Assembly (NCBI GenBank): GCA_905479395.1
Contig: CAJQMI010000130.1
Coordinates: 1 to 35,703 of the forward strand
Source: an uncultured Flavobacteriales bacterium
GTDB taxonomy: Bacteria > Bacteroidota > Bacteroidia > Flavobacteriales_D > Sanyastnellaceae
DNA length: 35,703 bases
Reading direction: 5' to 3'
In this document: in pieces, positions 9,390 to 18,862 of the stretch
How positions within the stretch are numbered: the first letter of the stretch is position 1
Layout: each line of letters opens with the position of its first letter
The notes under the pieces: model-generated
Databases searched by the model: none
Told to the model about the DNA's origin: nothing
What the model saw: the letters and a program-made list of their open reading frames with translations, nothing else
Position numbers and translations under genes: made by a program

Positions 9390-10322
9390 GATATCGTGCA
9401 AATGAACGATCCCTGCATAGTCCTCTCCATCCATGACCATGATTTGCGATATGGAATGTTTCTCCATCAACTGGAAGGCCTGAACAGCAAGAGCATCATG
9501 GGGCATGGTTTTCGGAGCATCGTTCATCAATTGGATGGCTTCGGCATCGGTTCCAAGACCGTTCTCCATCGCTCTCCGTAAATCACCATCGGTGATGATT
9601 CCAACAACCTTATCGTTGTGTTTGACTGCAGTGGCACCGCATCTGCCAGAGCTCATTTCCAAAACAACAAGTTTGAGGCTTGCATCGTGCATTACGGAAG
9701 GATTCTGATCGCTGCGCATAACATCTTGCAATCGTGTGTAGAGCCGCTTGCCAAGCGCTCCGCCAGGATGCATTTGCGCGAAATCGGCGGCTTCGAAGCC
9801 GCGGGCTTCCATCAGGCATGTGGCCAGCGCATCCCCCATGGCCATCTGGGCCGCTGTGCTTGAAGTAGGAGCAAGATCCAATGGACAAGCTTCTTTGGAA
9901 ACTGTCGTATCGAGGATGAAGTCACTGTGTTGAGCGAGATACGAACCATCATTTCCCACCATTCCAATCAATTGGATATCGCGGCTCTTGAGCAGAGGCA
10001 CAAGGGCTTTTATTTCGGGAGAATTGCCGCTTTTAGAGATGCAAATCACAAGGTCATCGCGCTGCACCAGTCCGAGGTCACCGTGTATGGCATCGGCAGC
10101 GTGCATGAAGATTGCAGGTGTGCCTGTGGAGTTGAATGTCGCTGCGAGTTTTTGCGCGATAATGGCGCTCTTTCCAATGCCCGTAATGACCACCCGACCT
10201 TTCATTTCGAGTAACAGTTGACCGACGGCCTTGAATTCAATTCCCACCTTTGGGATCAAATCTCGAATGGCATCGCTTTCTAGGGTCAAGGTTTCAGTTG
10301 CGCGTCTGATCCAATCCATCAT
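9369..10322 (-). CDS. kdsD: D-arabinose 5-phosphate isomerase (KdsD/KpsF/GutQ family)
   Basis: Interconverts ribulose 5-phosphate and arabinose 5-phosphate, the precursor of Kdo in lipopolysaccharide. The 317-residue protein has the family's order of a sugar isomerase (SIS) domain (about 35-170) and two CBS domains (about 200-255 and 262-317). Visible motifs are GIGKS (48-52), H80 in DAIHGDLG, the phosphate-binding SKSGNS (96-101) and HPGGALGKRL (185-194), all diagnostic. Two adjacent ATGs (10322, 10319) could start translation. The gene is divergent from recQ and heads the kdsD-tatC-DUF5686-lptB group. The LPS neighbours favour KdsD over the sugar-alcohol paralogue GutQ. Confidence 0.93.
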   Translation of the reverse strand: MMDWIRRATETLTLESDAIRDLIPKVGIEFKAVGQLLLEMKGRVVITGIGKSAIIAQKLAATFNSTGTPAIFMHAADAIHGDLGLVQRDDLVICISKSGNSPEIKALVPLLKSRDIQLIGMVGNDGSYLAQHSDFILDTTVSKEACPLDLAPTSSTAAQMAMGDALATCLMEARGFEAADFAQMHPGGALGKRLYTRLQDVMRSDQNPSVMHDASLKLVVLEMSSGRCGATAVKHNDKVVGIITDGDLRRAMENGLGTDAEAIQLMNDAPKTMPHDALAVQAFQLMEKHSISQIMVMDGEDYAGIVHLHDILREGIF

Positions 10323-10387
10323 TTAAATTTAAAAGGGTCTTTCAAAAATGCTTAAGCACAAGACGTCGCCCTTGCTTAAAAATTGCC

Positions 10388-10395
10388 TATCTTTA
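10388..10395 (+). promoter_or_regulatory. Probable -7 element for recQ
   Basis: TATCTTTA differs from TAnnTTTG only at the last base. A TTG lies 13 bp upstream, shorter than usual. It would give recQ a leader of about 50 nt containing the GCAA-capped hairpin at 10421-10434. Confidence 0.35.
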
Positions 10396-10402
10396 GTAAG
10401 CG

Positions 10403-10429
10403 CAAAGCTAAAGCTTTCGCCCGGCGCAA
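10403..10429 (-). promoter_or_regulatory. Promoter for kdsD
   Basis: On the minus strand TTG (10429-10427), a 16-bp spacer and TAGCTTTG (10410-10403), a perfect TAnnTTTG. It predicts a leader of about 75 nt for kdsD, long for this window. It is interlocked with the recQ promoter on the other strand. Confidence 0.55.
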
Positions 10430-10434
10430 GCCGG
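10421..10434. other. Perfect 5-bp hairpin with GCAA tetraloop in the recQ-kdsD gap
   Basis: CCGGC-GCAA-GCCGG is a perfect stem closed by a GNRA-type loop as read in the recQ direction. It ends 17 nt before the recQ ATG. No T-run follows, so it is not a simple terminator. On the other strand its loop overlaps the -33 TTG of the kdsD promoter. Confidence 0.5.
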
Positions 10435-10451
10435 CACCAAATGCCTGATTG

Positions 10452-12650
10452 ATGAGTACGACCGAAATGTCACCCCAGGTGGCACTTAAGCAGTTCTTTG
10501 GGTTCAATGAATTCAAAGGTGAACAAGAGCAAGTAATTGACTGCGTTTTACGTGGACAAGACTCGTTTGTGATCATGCCAACGGGCGGTGGTAAGTCCAT
10601 GTGTTATCAATTGCCGGCGTTGATGTTGGAAGGTACTGCGATTGTGGTCTCGCCGCTCATTGCACTCATGAAGAATCAAGTGGACGCCATCAGAGGCCAT
10701 CACGAGACCGATTCAATTGCGCACTATTTAAACTCAAGTTTGTCAAAAGCGGATGCGCTTCGCGTTCGTGATGATGTGTCTACCGGTTTGACCAAACTAC
10801 TGTATGTCGCCCCTGAAAGCTTAACCAAGGAAGACAACATCAACTTCTTGCGAAGCGTTCGAATCAGTTTTGTAGCGGTGGATGAGGCGCACTGTATTTC
10901 CGAATGGGGTCATGATTTTCGGCCAGAATATCGGCGAATTCGTTCCATCGTCAATCAAATTGCTGACGTGCCGATCATAGCTTTGACGGCCACGGCCACT
11001 CCCAAAGTTCAAGCTGACATCCAGAAAAATCTGGAGATGAAGAACGCTCAACTTTTCAAGGCTTCGTTCAATCGTGACAATTTGTTTTATGAAGTCCGAG
11101 CTAAAAAGGACGCGTTGAAGCAAATTGTCCGACATGCAAAGCGAAATGTGGGGAGAAGCGGAATCGTTTATTGCTTGAGCCGCAAAAAGGTGGAAGAGAT
11201 ATCAGAGGTTCTTCGTGTAAATGGCATCAAAGCATTGGGGTATCATGCAGGAATGGATGCCGGAACGAGGAGCCGCATGCAAGATCAATTCTTGATGCAG
11301 GATGTAGACGTCATTGTTGCGACAATTGCCTTCGGAATGGGCATTGACAAACCGGACGTGCGCTACGTGATTCACTACGATATACCCAAGTCGCTCGAAA
11401 GCTACTACCAGGAGACTGGCCGGGCAGGTCGGGATGGAGGTGAAGGACATTGCATTGCTTTCTACAGCCATCGTGACATCGAAAAGCTCGAAAAATTCCT
11501 TCAAGGAAAACCACTTGCGGAGCAGGAGATAGGGCAGCAGTTGCTTCAAGAAGTGATGGCATATGCCGAGACTTCGATGAGCCGGAGAAAATTTCTACTT
11601 CACTATTTCGGAGAGGAATTTGATGAGCACAACGGCCCAGGCGCGATGAATTGTGATAACATGGCGAATCCGCCAGTTCTGCGAGATGGTCAGGAAGAAG
11701 TGCATCTAATTTTAAGCGCCATTCTCGAGCACGAACAAAAATTCAGATCTCCTTTCATTACGGGCGTTTTGTGTGGAGAGGAGAACAGAGAAATTCAAGA
11801 TTATAAGGGTGTGTCGAGCCCGTTTTGGTGCCGTGGAAAAGGTCAGGATGAACGTTACTGGAACGGCCTCATTCGCCAAATGTTGGTGCTTGGACTGATC
11901 CGCAAGGAAATCGAAACTTACGGGGTTTTGAAGATCACGGACCGCGGAATGAAGTTTTTGACTGATCCATCTCCAGTCATGGTGGCTCAAGAGCGGGATT
12001 ATTCCGATGTAGACGCCATCGATTCGATGAGTCAGACGCGATCGAGTCAGGGTGGAGCCATGGATGAAAAGCTCAGGGGCATGCTAAAGTCGTTGCGAAA
12101 GCAAGTGGCTGATGATGAAACGCTCCCTCCATACGTGATTTTTCAGGACATCAGTTTGGATGAGATGGCGATACATTATCCGCTGACAGAGGATGAGTTG
12201 CTTCGAATTTCAGGTGTGGGCTCAGGAAAGGCCCGGAAATACGGCAAGCCGTTTTTGAAATTGATTGATGATTATGTGCAAGAGGAGGGCATCGAAAGAG
12301 CAGAAGATTTGCTGGTGCGGACAACCAATAACAAGTCTTCTTCCAAGGTGCATATCATCCAACGCATCGACCGTCAAATCGACCTTCAAGACATTGCCAA
12401 GGACTTGAACATCAAGCCTGATGAGGTGATGACTGAAATTGAAAATATTGTTTCGGCTGGCACCAAAGTCAATTTGGATTACATCATTGAGAAAAGCCTC
12501 GATGATGAAAGCCTTGAAGAATTGTTTGATTTCCTGAAGGAATCGGAGGACGCGAGCGTTACTGCACTGATCGAGGAATGGAACGATGTGTACAGCGAAC
12601 AGGAATTGAAACTCGCACGCATCAAGTTTTTGAGCGAATACGCAAACTGA
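10452..12650 (+). CDS. recQ: ATP-dependent DNA helicase RecQ
   Basis: 3'-5' superfamily-2 helicase for recombination and fork repair. The 732-residue protein shows the RecA-like pair with TGGGKS (44-49), DEAH (144-147), the aromatic-rich loop CISEWGHDFRP (148-158) and motif VI QETGRAGRDG (320-329). A zinc/winged-helix RQC region follows (about 375-510), then an HRDC domain (about 538-607) and a C-terminal helical domain (about 620-732) of the long RecQ form. The zinc site is degenerate: where E. coli RecQ has four cysteines, this protein keeps only C401 in NCDNMANPP. The ATG at 10452 is used; a TTG one codon earlier is not needed. It converges on the TauE/SafE gene. Confidence 0.95.
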   Translation: MSTTEMSPQVALKQFFGFNEFKGEQEQVIDCVLRGQDSFVIMPTGGGKSMCYQLPALMLEGTAIVVSPLIALMKNQVDAIRGHHETDSIAHYLNSSLSKADALRVRDDVSTGLTKLLYVAPESLTKEDNINFLRSVRISFVAVDEAHCISEWGHDFRPEYRRIRSIVNQIADVPIIALTATATPKVQADIQKNLEMKNAQLFKASFNRDNLFYEVRAKKDALKQIVRHAKRNVGRSGIVYCLSRKKVEEISEVLRVNGIKALGYHAGMDAGTRSRMQDQFLMQDVDVIVATIAFGMGIDKPDVRYVIHYDIPKSLESYYQETGRAGRDGGEGHCIAFYSHRDIEKLEKFLQGKPLAEQEIGQQLLQEVMAYAETSMSRRKFLLHYFGEEFDEHNGPGAMNCDNMANPPVLRDGQEEVHLILSAILEHEQKFRSPFITGVLCGEENREIQDYKGVSSPFWCRGKGQDERYWNGLIRQMLVLGLIRKEIETYGVLKITDRGMKFLTDPSPVMVAQERDYSDVDAIDSMSQTRSSQGGAMDEKLRGMLKSLRKQVADDETLPPYVIFQDISLDEMAIHYPLTEDELLRISGVGSGKARKYGKPFLKLIDDYVQEEGIERAEDLLVRTTNNKSSSKVHIIQRIDRQIDLQDIAKDLNIKPDEVMTEIENIVSAGTKVNLDYIIEKSLDDESLEELFDFLKESEDASVTALIEEWNDVYSEQELKLARIKFLSEYAN

Positions 12651-12671
12651 ATCACGGGGTAGGCTCGCTCC

Positions 12672-13064
12672 TCAGATTGACCCTTTCAATTCCAGCCATG
12701 ACTTCCATCCAAGTCGTACGGCAGCATACAGCATAAAGACAGCGAAAATGGCTCGCACCACCGCTGGATTCATCTTGAGTGACCATTTGCTTCCGATCCA
12801 TGCGCCGAGTATGAATGTGAAGGCAATGGCTGCAGCAAATTGAAGATTAACTGCCCCGGCCTTGTAATAGCTGACCACGGCCAAAATTCCAATGGGTGGA
12901 ATCATCATGGCGAGACTGGTTCCCTGTGCCATATGCTGGGACATGCCCAACCCAAAGACAAGGGCGGGCACGATGATCATTCCTCCACCAATTCCAACAA
13001 AACCGCTGGCAATCCCCGCAAAAAGGCCTATTGCCATTAAAATCACTAACGTATTGATGTCCAT
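12672..13064 (-). CDS. Half-size TauE/SafE-family membrane permease
   Basis: 130-residue inner-membrane protein with about four hydrophobic segments (near 5-40, 45-68, 72-92, 100-118). It has the family's glycine-rich first-repeat signature GFVGIGGGMIIVPAL (21-35). TauE/SafE proteins are associated with export of sulfite or organosulfonates and normally have about 250 residues in two such repeats; this one holds a single repeat and would have to dimerise. It starts 3 bp after the upstream outer-membrane protein gene, so they share a transcript. The substrate cannot be read from the sequence. The frame is intact with normal ends, so it does not look like a truncated pseudogene. Confidence 0.8.
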   Translation of the reverse strand: MDINTLVILMAIGLFAGIASGFVGIGGGMIIVPALVFGLGMSQHMAQGTSLAMMIPPIGILAVVSYYKAGAVNLQFAAAIAFTFILGAWIGSKWSLKMNPAVVRAIFAVFMLYAAVRLGWKSWLELKGSI

Positions 13065-13067
13065 GGT

Positions 13068-16000
13068 TTAGAAGTCAAGTTGAAGAGATACATTGAAGAT
13101 TCGATCTTGCCAACGCCCATCATCGACGCCCCAGCACCAATCGGCCCGAACCCAATAACCTAGAAGTTTGGATCGAAGGCCAAACCCCGTGCCCCAGATG
13201 ATCGGTTCACGGTTGTTGTCCACAGTGACTGTAATGGGGTTTTGCACGACAACGACTTGGTTAAATGAGTTGGCCTCATCATACGGATGGCGCCCGTTCC
13301 ATGCAGAACCCACATCGGCAAAACCGACGCATTGGAGATCTCTTAGGAATTCGGATTCGACAGATCGTTTACTCAGGGAACTCCAGATTGGCAAACGTAT
13401 TTCAGTGTTGAAGAGAGCCATGTTTGACCCGTTGCGGGCGTTATTTTTAAATCCTCGAATGGGCGTAACGCGTGATTGATAGGCATACGCGATGGTGGGA
13501 TCTATTGGGGTATTGGAATTGCCTGCGAGTGATATTGCGTTGTCGACACCACCTACCATGGTTAGCAATTTTTGTGCTCCGATGGACCAATTGGCGGCGC
13601 TGCGAAAAGCAAAAGTGATGTCCCGCCAGAGTGGCTTGTACCACCGAAAATCCCAGCCTACAGTGCCAAATGTAGCTTCAGTATTTTCAGGATTCACGAG
13701 ATATTCGCCCCAAATCCGGAACCGCAATCCTTCCCGGATGTTGATCATTCGTTGGCGGGTGTTATCGAATACGTAGGCCAACTGCAAGCCCGTTTGGTGG
13801 GTAAAGGTCGTTGGTTGACTCAAATTGTATGCGTCCGTGGACAAAGGCGTGTTGCGGTCCATTCGTGCCATGGCTTGCATGCGAATGCTCCTCACTTCAT
13901 CAAATGGATAGCTCAATTGGTGCCTGAGCAAGTGAATGTGCGTGTTGACTGGCGATTGATTGTTGTTCGCATTTTGGGTCACTCCTTGCCGTTCGAAAAT
14001 CCACGTTCGATCCATTCTTCTGCTTAAGTCAGCATAAGCCAGCATGTAACGGCTGTTGCTCAAGGATCCGGAAAGCCGGAAACCCGCGGTAAATCTTCGG
14101 TCTTCGAATAGATCACTCATGGAAATACGCGACAGACCACCAAGCCCCGGTTGCACGGCAATTTCTCCAGAATAGGATTGATAAAAATTGGTGCCAAATG
14201 AATTATCCAATTGTCCCGTAACCGATTCAATCGCATAGTTGCGGCGGTAATTGATGGGTTTTGGAAGTGTGTATGGTTTCCATCCGCTTGATGACAAATT
14301 ATCGGCCTTTGTGGCTCCTTTATCCTGTGCAGATTGATTCGATTGATTCCCGATAGTCTGTGCTTGAGCGTCTTCTTCCTGCCATGCTCCGAATTGATAG
14401 TTTCGAATGTCTGTTTCTCCTTGTTGTGGTTTCCAACCCCAGTCCAAATCCAAAGAAATTTCGGCTTCGGATGATTCCGGTGTTTGTGCAGATGCTTCCC
14501 ATTGACCTTTGTCTTCATTGACTTCATGCCAAAACAGGTGTTCGCAGAGTTGGTGTTGAAACCCAACGACCCCTCGCTTCTCTATGAATTGATACGAATG
14601 CACGGGAGCCGGCAGGGTTTGTGCCAATCGCTTTTCGGTGAACCAACGATAGTGAATGGTTGTATCGATAAAGGCAATGGCGCTATCTCGCCAGGAAACC
14701 CATCGTTCCTGCTTACCACTGGGTTGTTCGGCCAAATAGGTTACTTGCGTTTCACCATGCAATTGTGGAAGCCTTTCATCTGTGTACGGCGTTTGCACCC
14801 ACGGCTCCAGCTGCGGTATTTTTCCCTGCCAATTCAGTCGAAACAAATCATGTTGCTTGGACAAGGGCTCGCCCAAAACGAATTCGGATTGAAGGTCAGT
14901 GGTTGGACGGTTGGATGCGAACCAGATGGACTTCCCGTCTTCCGAATAGATGGGGTCGATGTCATTGTAAGGATCGCTCCAAAGTGCCAATTGGTTGTTT
15001 CCAATCACTTGATACAGGTACAAGTCAGATTGTCCGTTTCGCAGACCGCTCCAAATCATTGTGCTTCCATCTGGCGCATAGGACATGCTCAGAATCTTAT
15101 CGATTTGAAAAATGTCTTTGGCACTGGACTCCAACGTTTCGATGTTGACTGTGATCAGTTTATTTTGTGGACCATCTTCAAGGGTATAAGAAAGCAGTTT
15201 TCCGTTGGGATGCCAGGCGAATGCGGGAGATGATTGACTCTGAATGCGGTCGATTTTATGGCCGTGTTTTCCGAGCCGAATGGCTTTTGAACCGTCTACA
15301 TCGCCTAACCAAATTTTGATTTGACCCCGTTCTTCAGTGGCCCATACAAATCGCTTTCCGTCGGGGTGAAACCAAACTGCATTTACCGAGGCATCTCCTT
15401 TGATTTGGATCGGTAGATTTCCCGGATTCTTGCTTGCTAGCCTCCGATCCCGTCGGTTGACCAAGCTTGGAAATGGGTTTTCCGATTCATCCCATTCCAA
15501 ATGGTATCGGTTAGCTTCTTCCAGTACTGTGACCAAATCCATGCCTGTGGCATATTGAAAACCTTTCTCCAAGCTTCTCGATACACGGGTCATGTATAGC
15601 GTGTTCGATACGACCATTGGCCCAAAAATGTCCGCGATGTATTTCCAGACAGCGTGTCCTACCCATGGCGCTTGATCGGCACTCACTTGATGTGCTTTGC
15701 TGATGGCTTTGTTTCGAGCGGCATCTCCAATCTGCATAGCGACCTCTGCATTCCATGGTTGCGAGACGTAAGATGCTAGCCCTTCGGAGAACCACAATGG
15801 GAAAGAGGTGGAAGTCGAATTTCGAAGGGCCTCTTGCCAATTGCCACCAAACATGATTTGGTTGAACAATAGCTTTGCTAGGCCAGATTTAACTTGGATT
15901 TCCACATCGATCCATTCTTGCTGCCCAAAAGCAAAAAGCTTGCTGCCGACGAGCATCGCTGTGCCTCCAATGTTGTTTTCTTCATCTGAAGCAGCCCCAA

Positions 16001-16328
16001 TATTGGATTGTCTGAATTCGGTTTGCTTGTTGAATACAAGCACTTGAACACCCCCGTCAATCCGTCGATCAAATACTTCCTCGACCTCCTCCATCCATTG
16101 AGGAAGTGATGCAGTGATTCTAGATGCCAAGGCTTTTCCGCCCTGGTAATAATAGACCTCTGCTCGCTTGGTGGGAAAGTATTGCCACGTAAAGGCGCGG
16201 TATTGAACCCGATTCTTTCCGAAGGTGACATTGGAGCCATCGTAAAATTGCGTCTGTCCCTCTGGAAGGAACAGCGCGATTAAAAATCCAAGGATTGTGA
16301 GTCGTATGAAATAGCTTTGCGGCGGCAT
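13068..16328 (-). CDS. Exported pseudo-metallopeptidase / TolB-like beta-propeller / outer-membrane barrel protein
   Basis: 1086-residue protein. A signal peptide (cleavage near 27) precedes a peptidase-MA-like domain (about 30-290) with the downstream signature LWFSEGLASYVS (178-189). The expected HExxH is missing: the aligned segment is VKSGLAKLLFNQ. A PD40/TolB-type propeller follows (about 310-610; repeats such as VWFHPDGKRFVWATEE, AWHPNGKLLSYT and YAPDGSTMIWSG). The C-terminal ~330 residues look like an outer-membrane barrel and end in a strand terminating LQLDF. I chose the ATG at 16328 because it starts the signal peptide; the longer frame to 16514 would run into the divergent gene. 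The function is unknown; protein-protein work in envelope assembly is an inference from the domains. Confidence 0.72.
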   Translation of the reverse strand: MPPQSYFIRLTILGFLIALFLPEGQTQFYDGSNVTFGKNRVQYRAFTWQYFPTKRAEVYYYQGGKALASRITASLPQWMEEVEEVFDRRIDGGVQVLVFNKQTEFRQSNIGAASDEENNIGGTAMLVGSKLFAFGQQEWIDVEIQVKSGLAKLLFNQIMFGGNWQEALRNSTSTSFPLWFSEGLASYVSQPWNAEVAMQIGDAARNKAISKAHQVSADQAPWVGHAVWKYIADIFGPMVVSNTLYMTRVSRSLEKGFQYATGMDLVTVLEEANRYHLEWDESENPFPSLVNRRDRRLASKNPGNLPIQIKGDASVNAVWFHPDGKRFVWATEERGQIKIWLGDVDGSKAIRLGKHGHKIDRIQSQSSPAFAWHPNGKLLSYTLEDGPQNKLITVNIETLESSAKDIFQIDKILSMSYAPDGSTMIWSGLRNGQSDLYLYQVIGNNQLALWSDPYNDIDPIYSEDGKSIWFASNRPTTDLQSEFVLGEPLSKQHDLFRLNWQGKIPQLEPWVQTPYTDERLPQLHGETQVTYLAEQPSGKQERWVSWRDSAIAFIDTTIHYRWFTEKRLAQTLPAPVHSYQFIEKRGVVGFQHQLCEHLFWHEVNEDKGQWEASAQTPESSEAEISLDLDWGWKPQQGETDIRNYQFGAWQEEDAQAQTIGNQSNQSAQDKGATKADNLSSSGWKPYTLPKPINYRRNYAIESVTGQLDNSFGTNFYQSYSGEIAVQPGLGGLSRISMSDLFEDRRFTAGFRLSGSLSNSRYMLAYADLSRRMDRTWIFERQGVTQNANNNQSPVNTHIHLLRHQLSYPFDEVRSIRMQAMARMDRNTPLSTDAYNLSQPTTFTHQTGLQLAYVFDNTRQRMINIREGLRFRIWGEYLVNPENTEATFGTVGWDFRWYKPLWRDITFAFRSAANWSIGAQKLLTMVGGVDNAISLAGNSNTPIDPTIAYAYQSRVTPIRGFKNNARNGSNMALFNTEIRLPIWSSLSKRSVESEFLRDLQCVGFADVGSAWNGRHPYDEANSFNQVVVVQNPITVTVDNNREPIIWGTGFGLRSKLLGYWVRADWCWGVDDGRWQDRIFNVSLQLDF

Positions 16329-16334
16329 ACCTTT

Positions 16335-16342
16335 CGAAGTTA
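16335..16342 (-). promoter_or_regulatory. -7-like element for the propeller/barrel gene
   Basis: TAACTTCG on the minus strand, 6 nt before the ATG at 16328, of the TAnnTTCG variant seen elsewhere in this window. It lies in a 21-bp divergent gap and forms one half of a near-palindrome (16328-16342) whose other strand gives TACCTTTCG toward the hydrolase gene. Confidence 0.4.
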
Positions 16343-16349
16343 CAGCCAG

Positions 16350-17018
16350 ATGACAATACTTCACGCATTTACATTCAACGCGTTCGGTGAACGAACCTAT
16401 CTGCTTGACCATGGAGATGGCGGTGCCACTGTGTTTGACCCTGGTATGTCCACGAAAAATGAGCAAGAAGAATTTGCAAAGTTTTGCGATGATGCCGGAA
16501 TTGTTCCGACGCAATGCCTTCTAACCCATGCACATTTGGATCATGTGATGGGTGCTGCATGGATTTTTGAGCGTTGGGGTTTAAAACCTCGGTTGCATCT
16601 GCAGGATAACCTCACCTACGAACAGGCTCCGCGGGCAGCTGCTGTATACGGGGTCCAGATGTCAGACCCTCCTGCTCTCGGTGATTTCCTTTCGGAAGGT
16701 GAGCGCATTCGTTGCGGCTCCTCAGAATTGGAGGTGCGCTTCACACCCGGACATGCGCCCGGACACGTCGTCTTTGTGGAGCATCAACAGGGCTGGGTGG
16801 TCGGAGGCGATGTTTTGTTTGAACGAAGTGTTGGCAGAACTGATCTGCCTGGCTGTGATCCGCTGGCTTTGGTCAAAAGCATTGCAGAAGTGCTTTATGC
16901 ATTGCCTGACGATTTTGAAGTTTGGCCGGGCCATGGAGGCGCCACGACCATCGGAATAGAAAAGCGAGAGAATCCTTTTGTGAATGCTGCTGGCACAGGT
17001 ATGATGCAGCGGGGCTAG
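16350..17018 (+). CDS. Metallo-beta-lactamase-fold hydrolase (glyoxalase II-like)
   Basis: 222-residue cytosolic two-metal hydrolase. The ligand set is complete: THAHLDH (H60, H62, D64, H65), TPGHAPGHV (H139), GGD (D154) and GHG (H195), in the spacing of the YcbL/glyoxalase-II branch. That branch hydrolyses thioesters such as S-lactoylglutathione analogues; the true substrate is not deducible. The start at ATG 16350 (MTILHAFTFNAFGERTYLL) fits the family; an upstream in-frame start at 16317 would overlap the divergent gene. Only 21 bp separate it from the divergent outer-membrane protein start. TAGCTTTG at 16312-16319 is another possible -7 element for it. Confidence 0.88.
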   Translation: MTILHAFTFNAFGERTYLLDHGDGGATVFDPGMSTKNEQEEFAKFCDDAGIVPTQCLLTHAHLDHVMGAAWIFERWGLKPRLHLQDNLTYEQAPRAAAVYGVQMSDPPALGDFLSEGERIRCGSSELEVRFTPGHAPGHVVFVEHQQGWVVGGDVLFERSVGRTDLPGCDPLALVKSIAEVLYALPDDFEVWPGHGGATTIGIEKRENPFVNAAGTGMMQRG

Positions 17019-17035
17019 ATTTTGAGCTCTGAGAT

Positions 17036-18111
17036 TCAGTTTGGTTCAGAAGGGGTGACTGTGAGGTTCCGTTTTTCGGCTTCCCAATCGAAATTCACCA
17101 AGTTCCATGAGAAGATTGATCCTTTACCGAGCTCAGATGCAACGGAGATTTCTTGGCCATGGGATTCAACAATGTGCTTGACAATCGACAGTCCTAGACC
17201 CGAACCACCGGCATGCCGAGAACGGCTTTTATCCACCCGATAAAAGCGTTCGAAGATGCGGGAGATGTCATCCGGGGCTATGCCCACGCCATCGTCCTCA
17301 ATAGAGATTTTTACGGAGCGACCGTTGTCTTCCAATCTCAAGGTTGAATTTCCTCCCTCGCGGCCATAATGAATCGAATTCGTTAGCAAATTGGTGAGCA
17401 CCTGTTGCATATGACGGGGGCTGCACAAAACATTGATAGCTTTTGAAGCGCTCGGCGGCAACGCCAAGATCAATGTGATTTTTTTCTTCTCAGCCGCAGT
17501 TTCAGCACTCTCCAATGCGCTCCTCATTTCGTCAATGATGTTGCAAGGTATGAGGGACATTTCTACGCTATCAGACTCAAGTTTCGAAATGGCGTCGAGA
17601 TCTTCGATTAATTCCGTCATGCGATCCACATTCTTGTTCGCCTTGCTCAGGAAATTTCGAACCAATTCTTCGTCTTTCAAGTCGTTTTCCATCAAAGTCA
17701 TTACGAAACCTTGAATGTTGAATAACGGTGTTTTCAGTTCGTGGGCCAAGTTGCCGATGAATTCTTTTCGGAATGAATCTTTTTCTTGAAGTGACTTGAT
17801 GTCGTTTACTTGCTTATTGGCCCATTCGATAATATCATCAAGGCTTTCGCGGTCATCTTTCATTTGACCTCGATTCTCAACCGATGAAATGGCTTTTGAA
17901 AGGACTTCAACCCGCCGTGAAACGAAGGTTTTGATCGACCATTCAATGATCAAAAAAGAGGCAGTTTCAGTCACCAATCCCGCCAGAAGTGCCAGTGCCC
18001 AGAGGTGCATGGCGTCCAAAGTTTGGAGCAGTAAAAACGTCGCAATTCCACTTAGCACCGCTAAAATCGGAGATGTTTTAAGGGCAATTTCTCGCGGGGT
18101 GCTTTTGTTGA

Positions 18112-18115
<4 letters not shown>
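17036..18115 (-). CDS. Membrane sensor histidine kinase without a periplasmic sensor domain
   Basis: 359-residue two-component kinase, partner of the response regulator gene it overlaps. Two membrane segments (about 16-34 and 38-57) are joined by a very short loop, so no extracytoplasmic sensing domain exists. A cytoplasmic linker leads to HisKA with H125 in NLAHELKTP and a HATPase with N246 (TNLLTNSIHYG), G1 DDGVG (274-278), FERFYRVDKSRSR and G2 GGSGLGL (303-309). All catalytic motifs are intact. The start is GTG 18115, whose GTGA overlaps the regulator's stop by 4 bp, so translation is coupled. It resembles PhoR/RprX-type kinases, but I cannot name the signal. Confidence 0.9.
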
Positions 18116-18792
<677 letters not shown>

Positions 18793-18862
18793 GTTTCCTC
18801 AAATATCACCATAAGCCTCCAAAGTCATGTGAAGAGATTGTAAACCTATTGTTGCTTTGAAG

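Noticed and set aside
14484-15233. 249-codon open frame on the plus strand
   Set aside because: Antisense to the propeller/barrel gene, whose domains are clear; the translation has no recognisable motif and no promoter.
18797-18829. GATATTTG and TGACTTTG upstream of the response regulator
   Set aside because: Each has one mismatch at a key position and no TTG at the right distance; too weak to list as a promoter.
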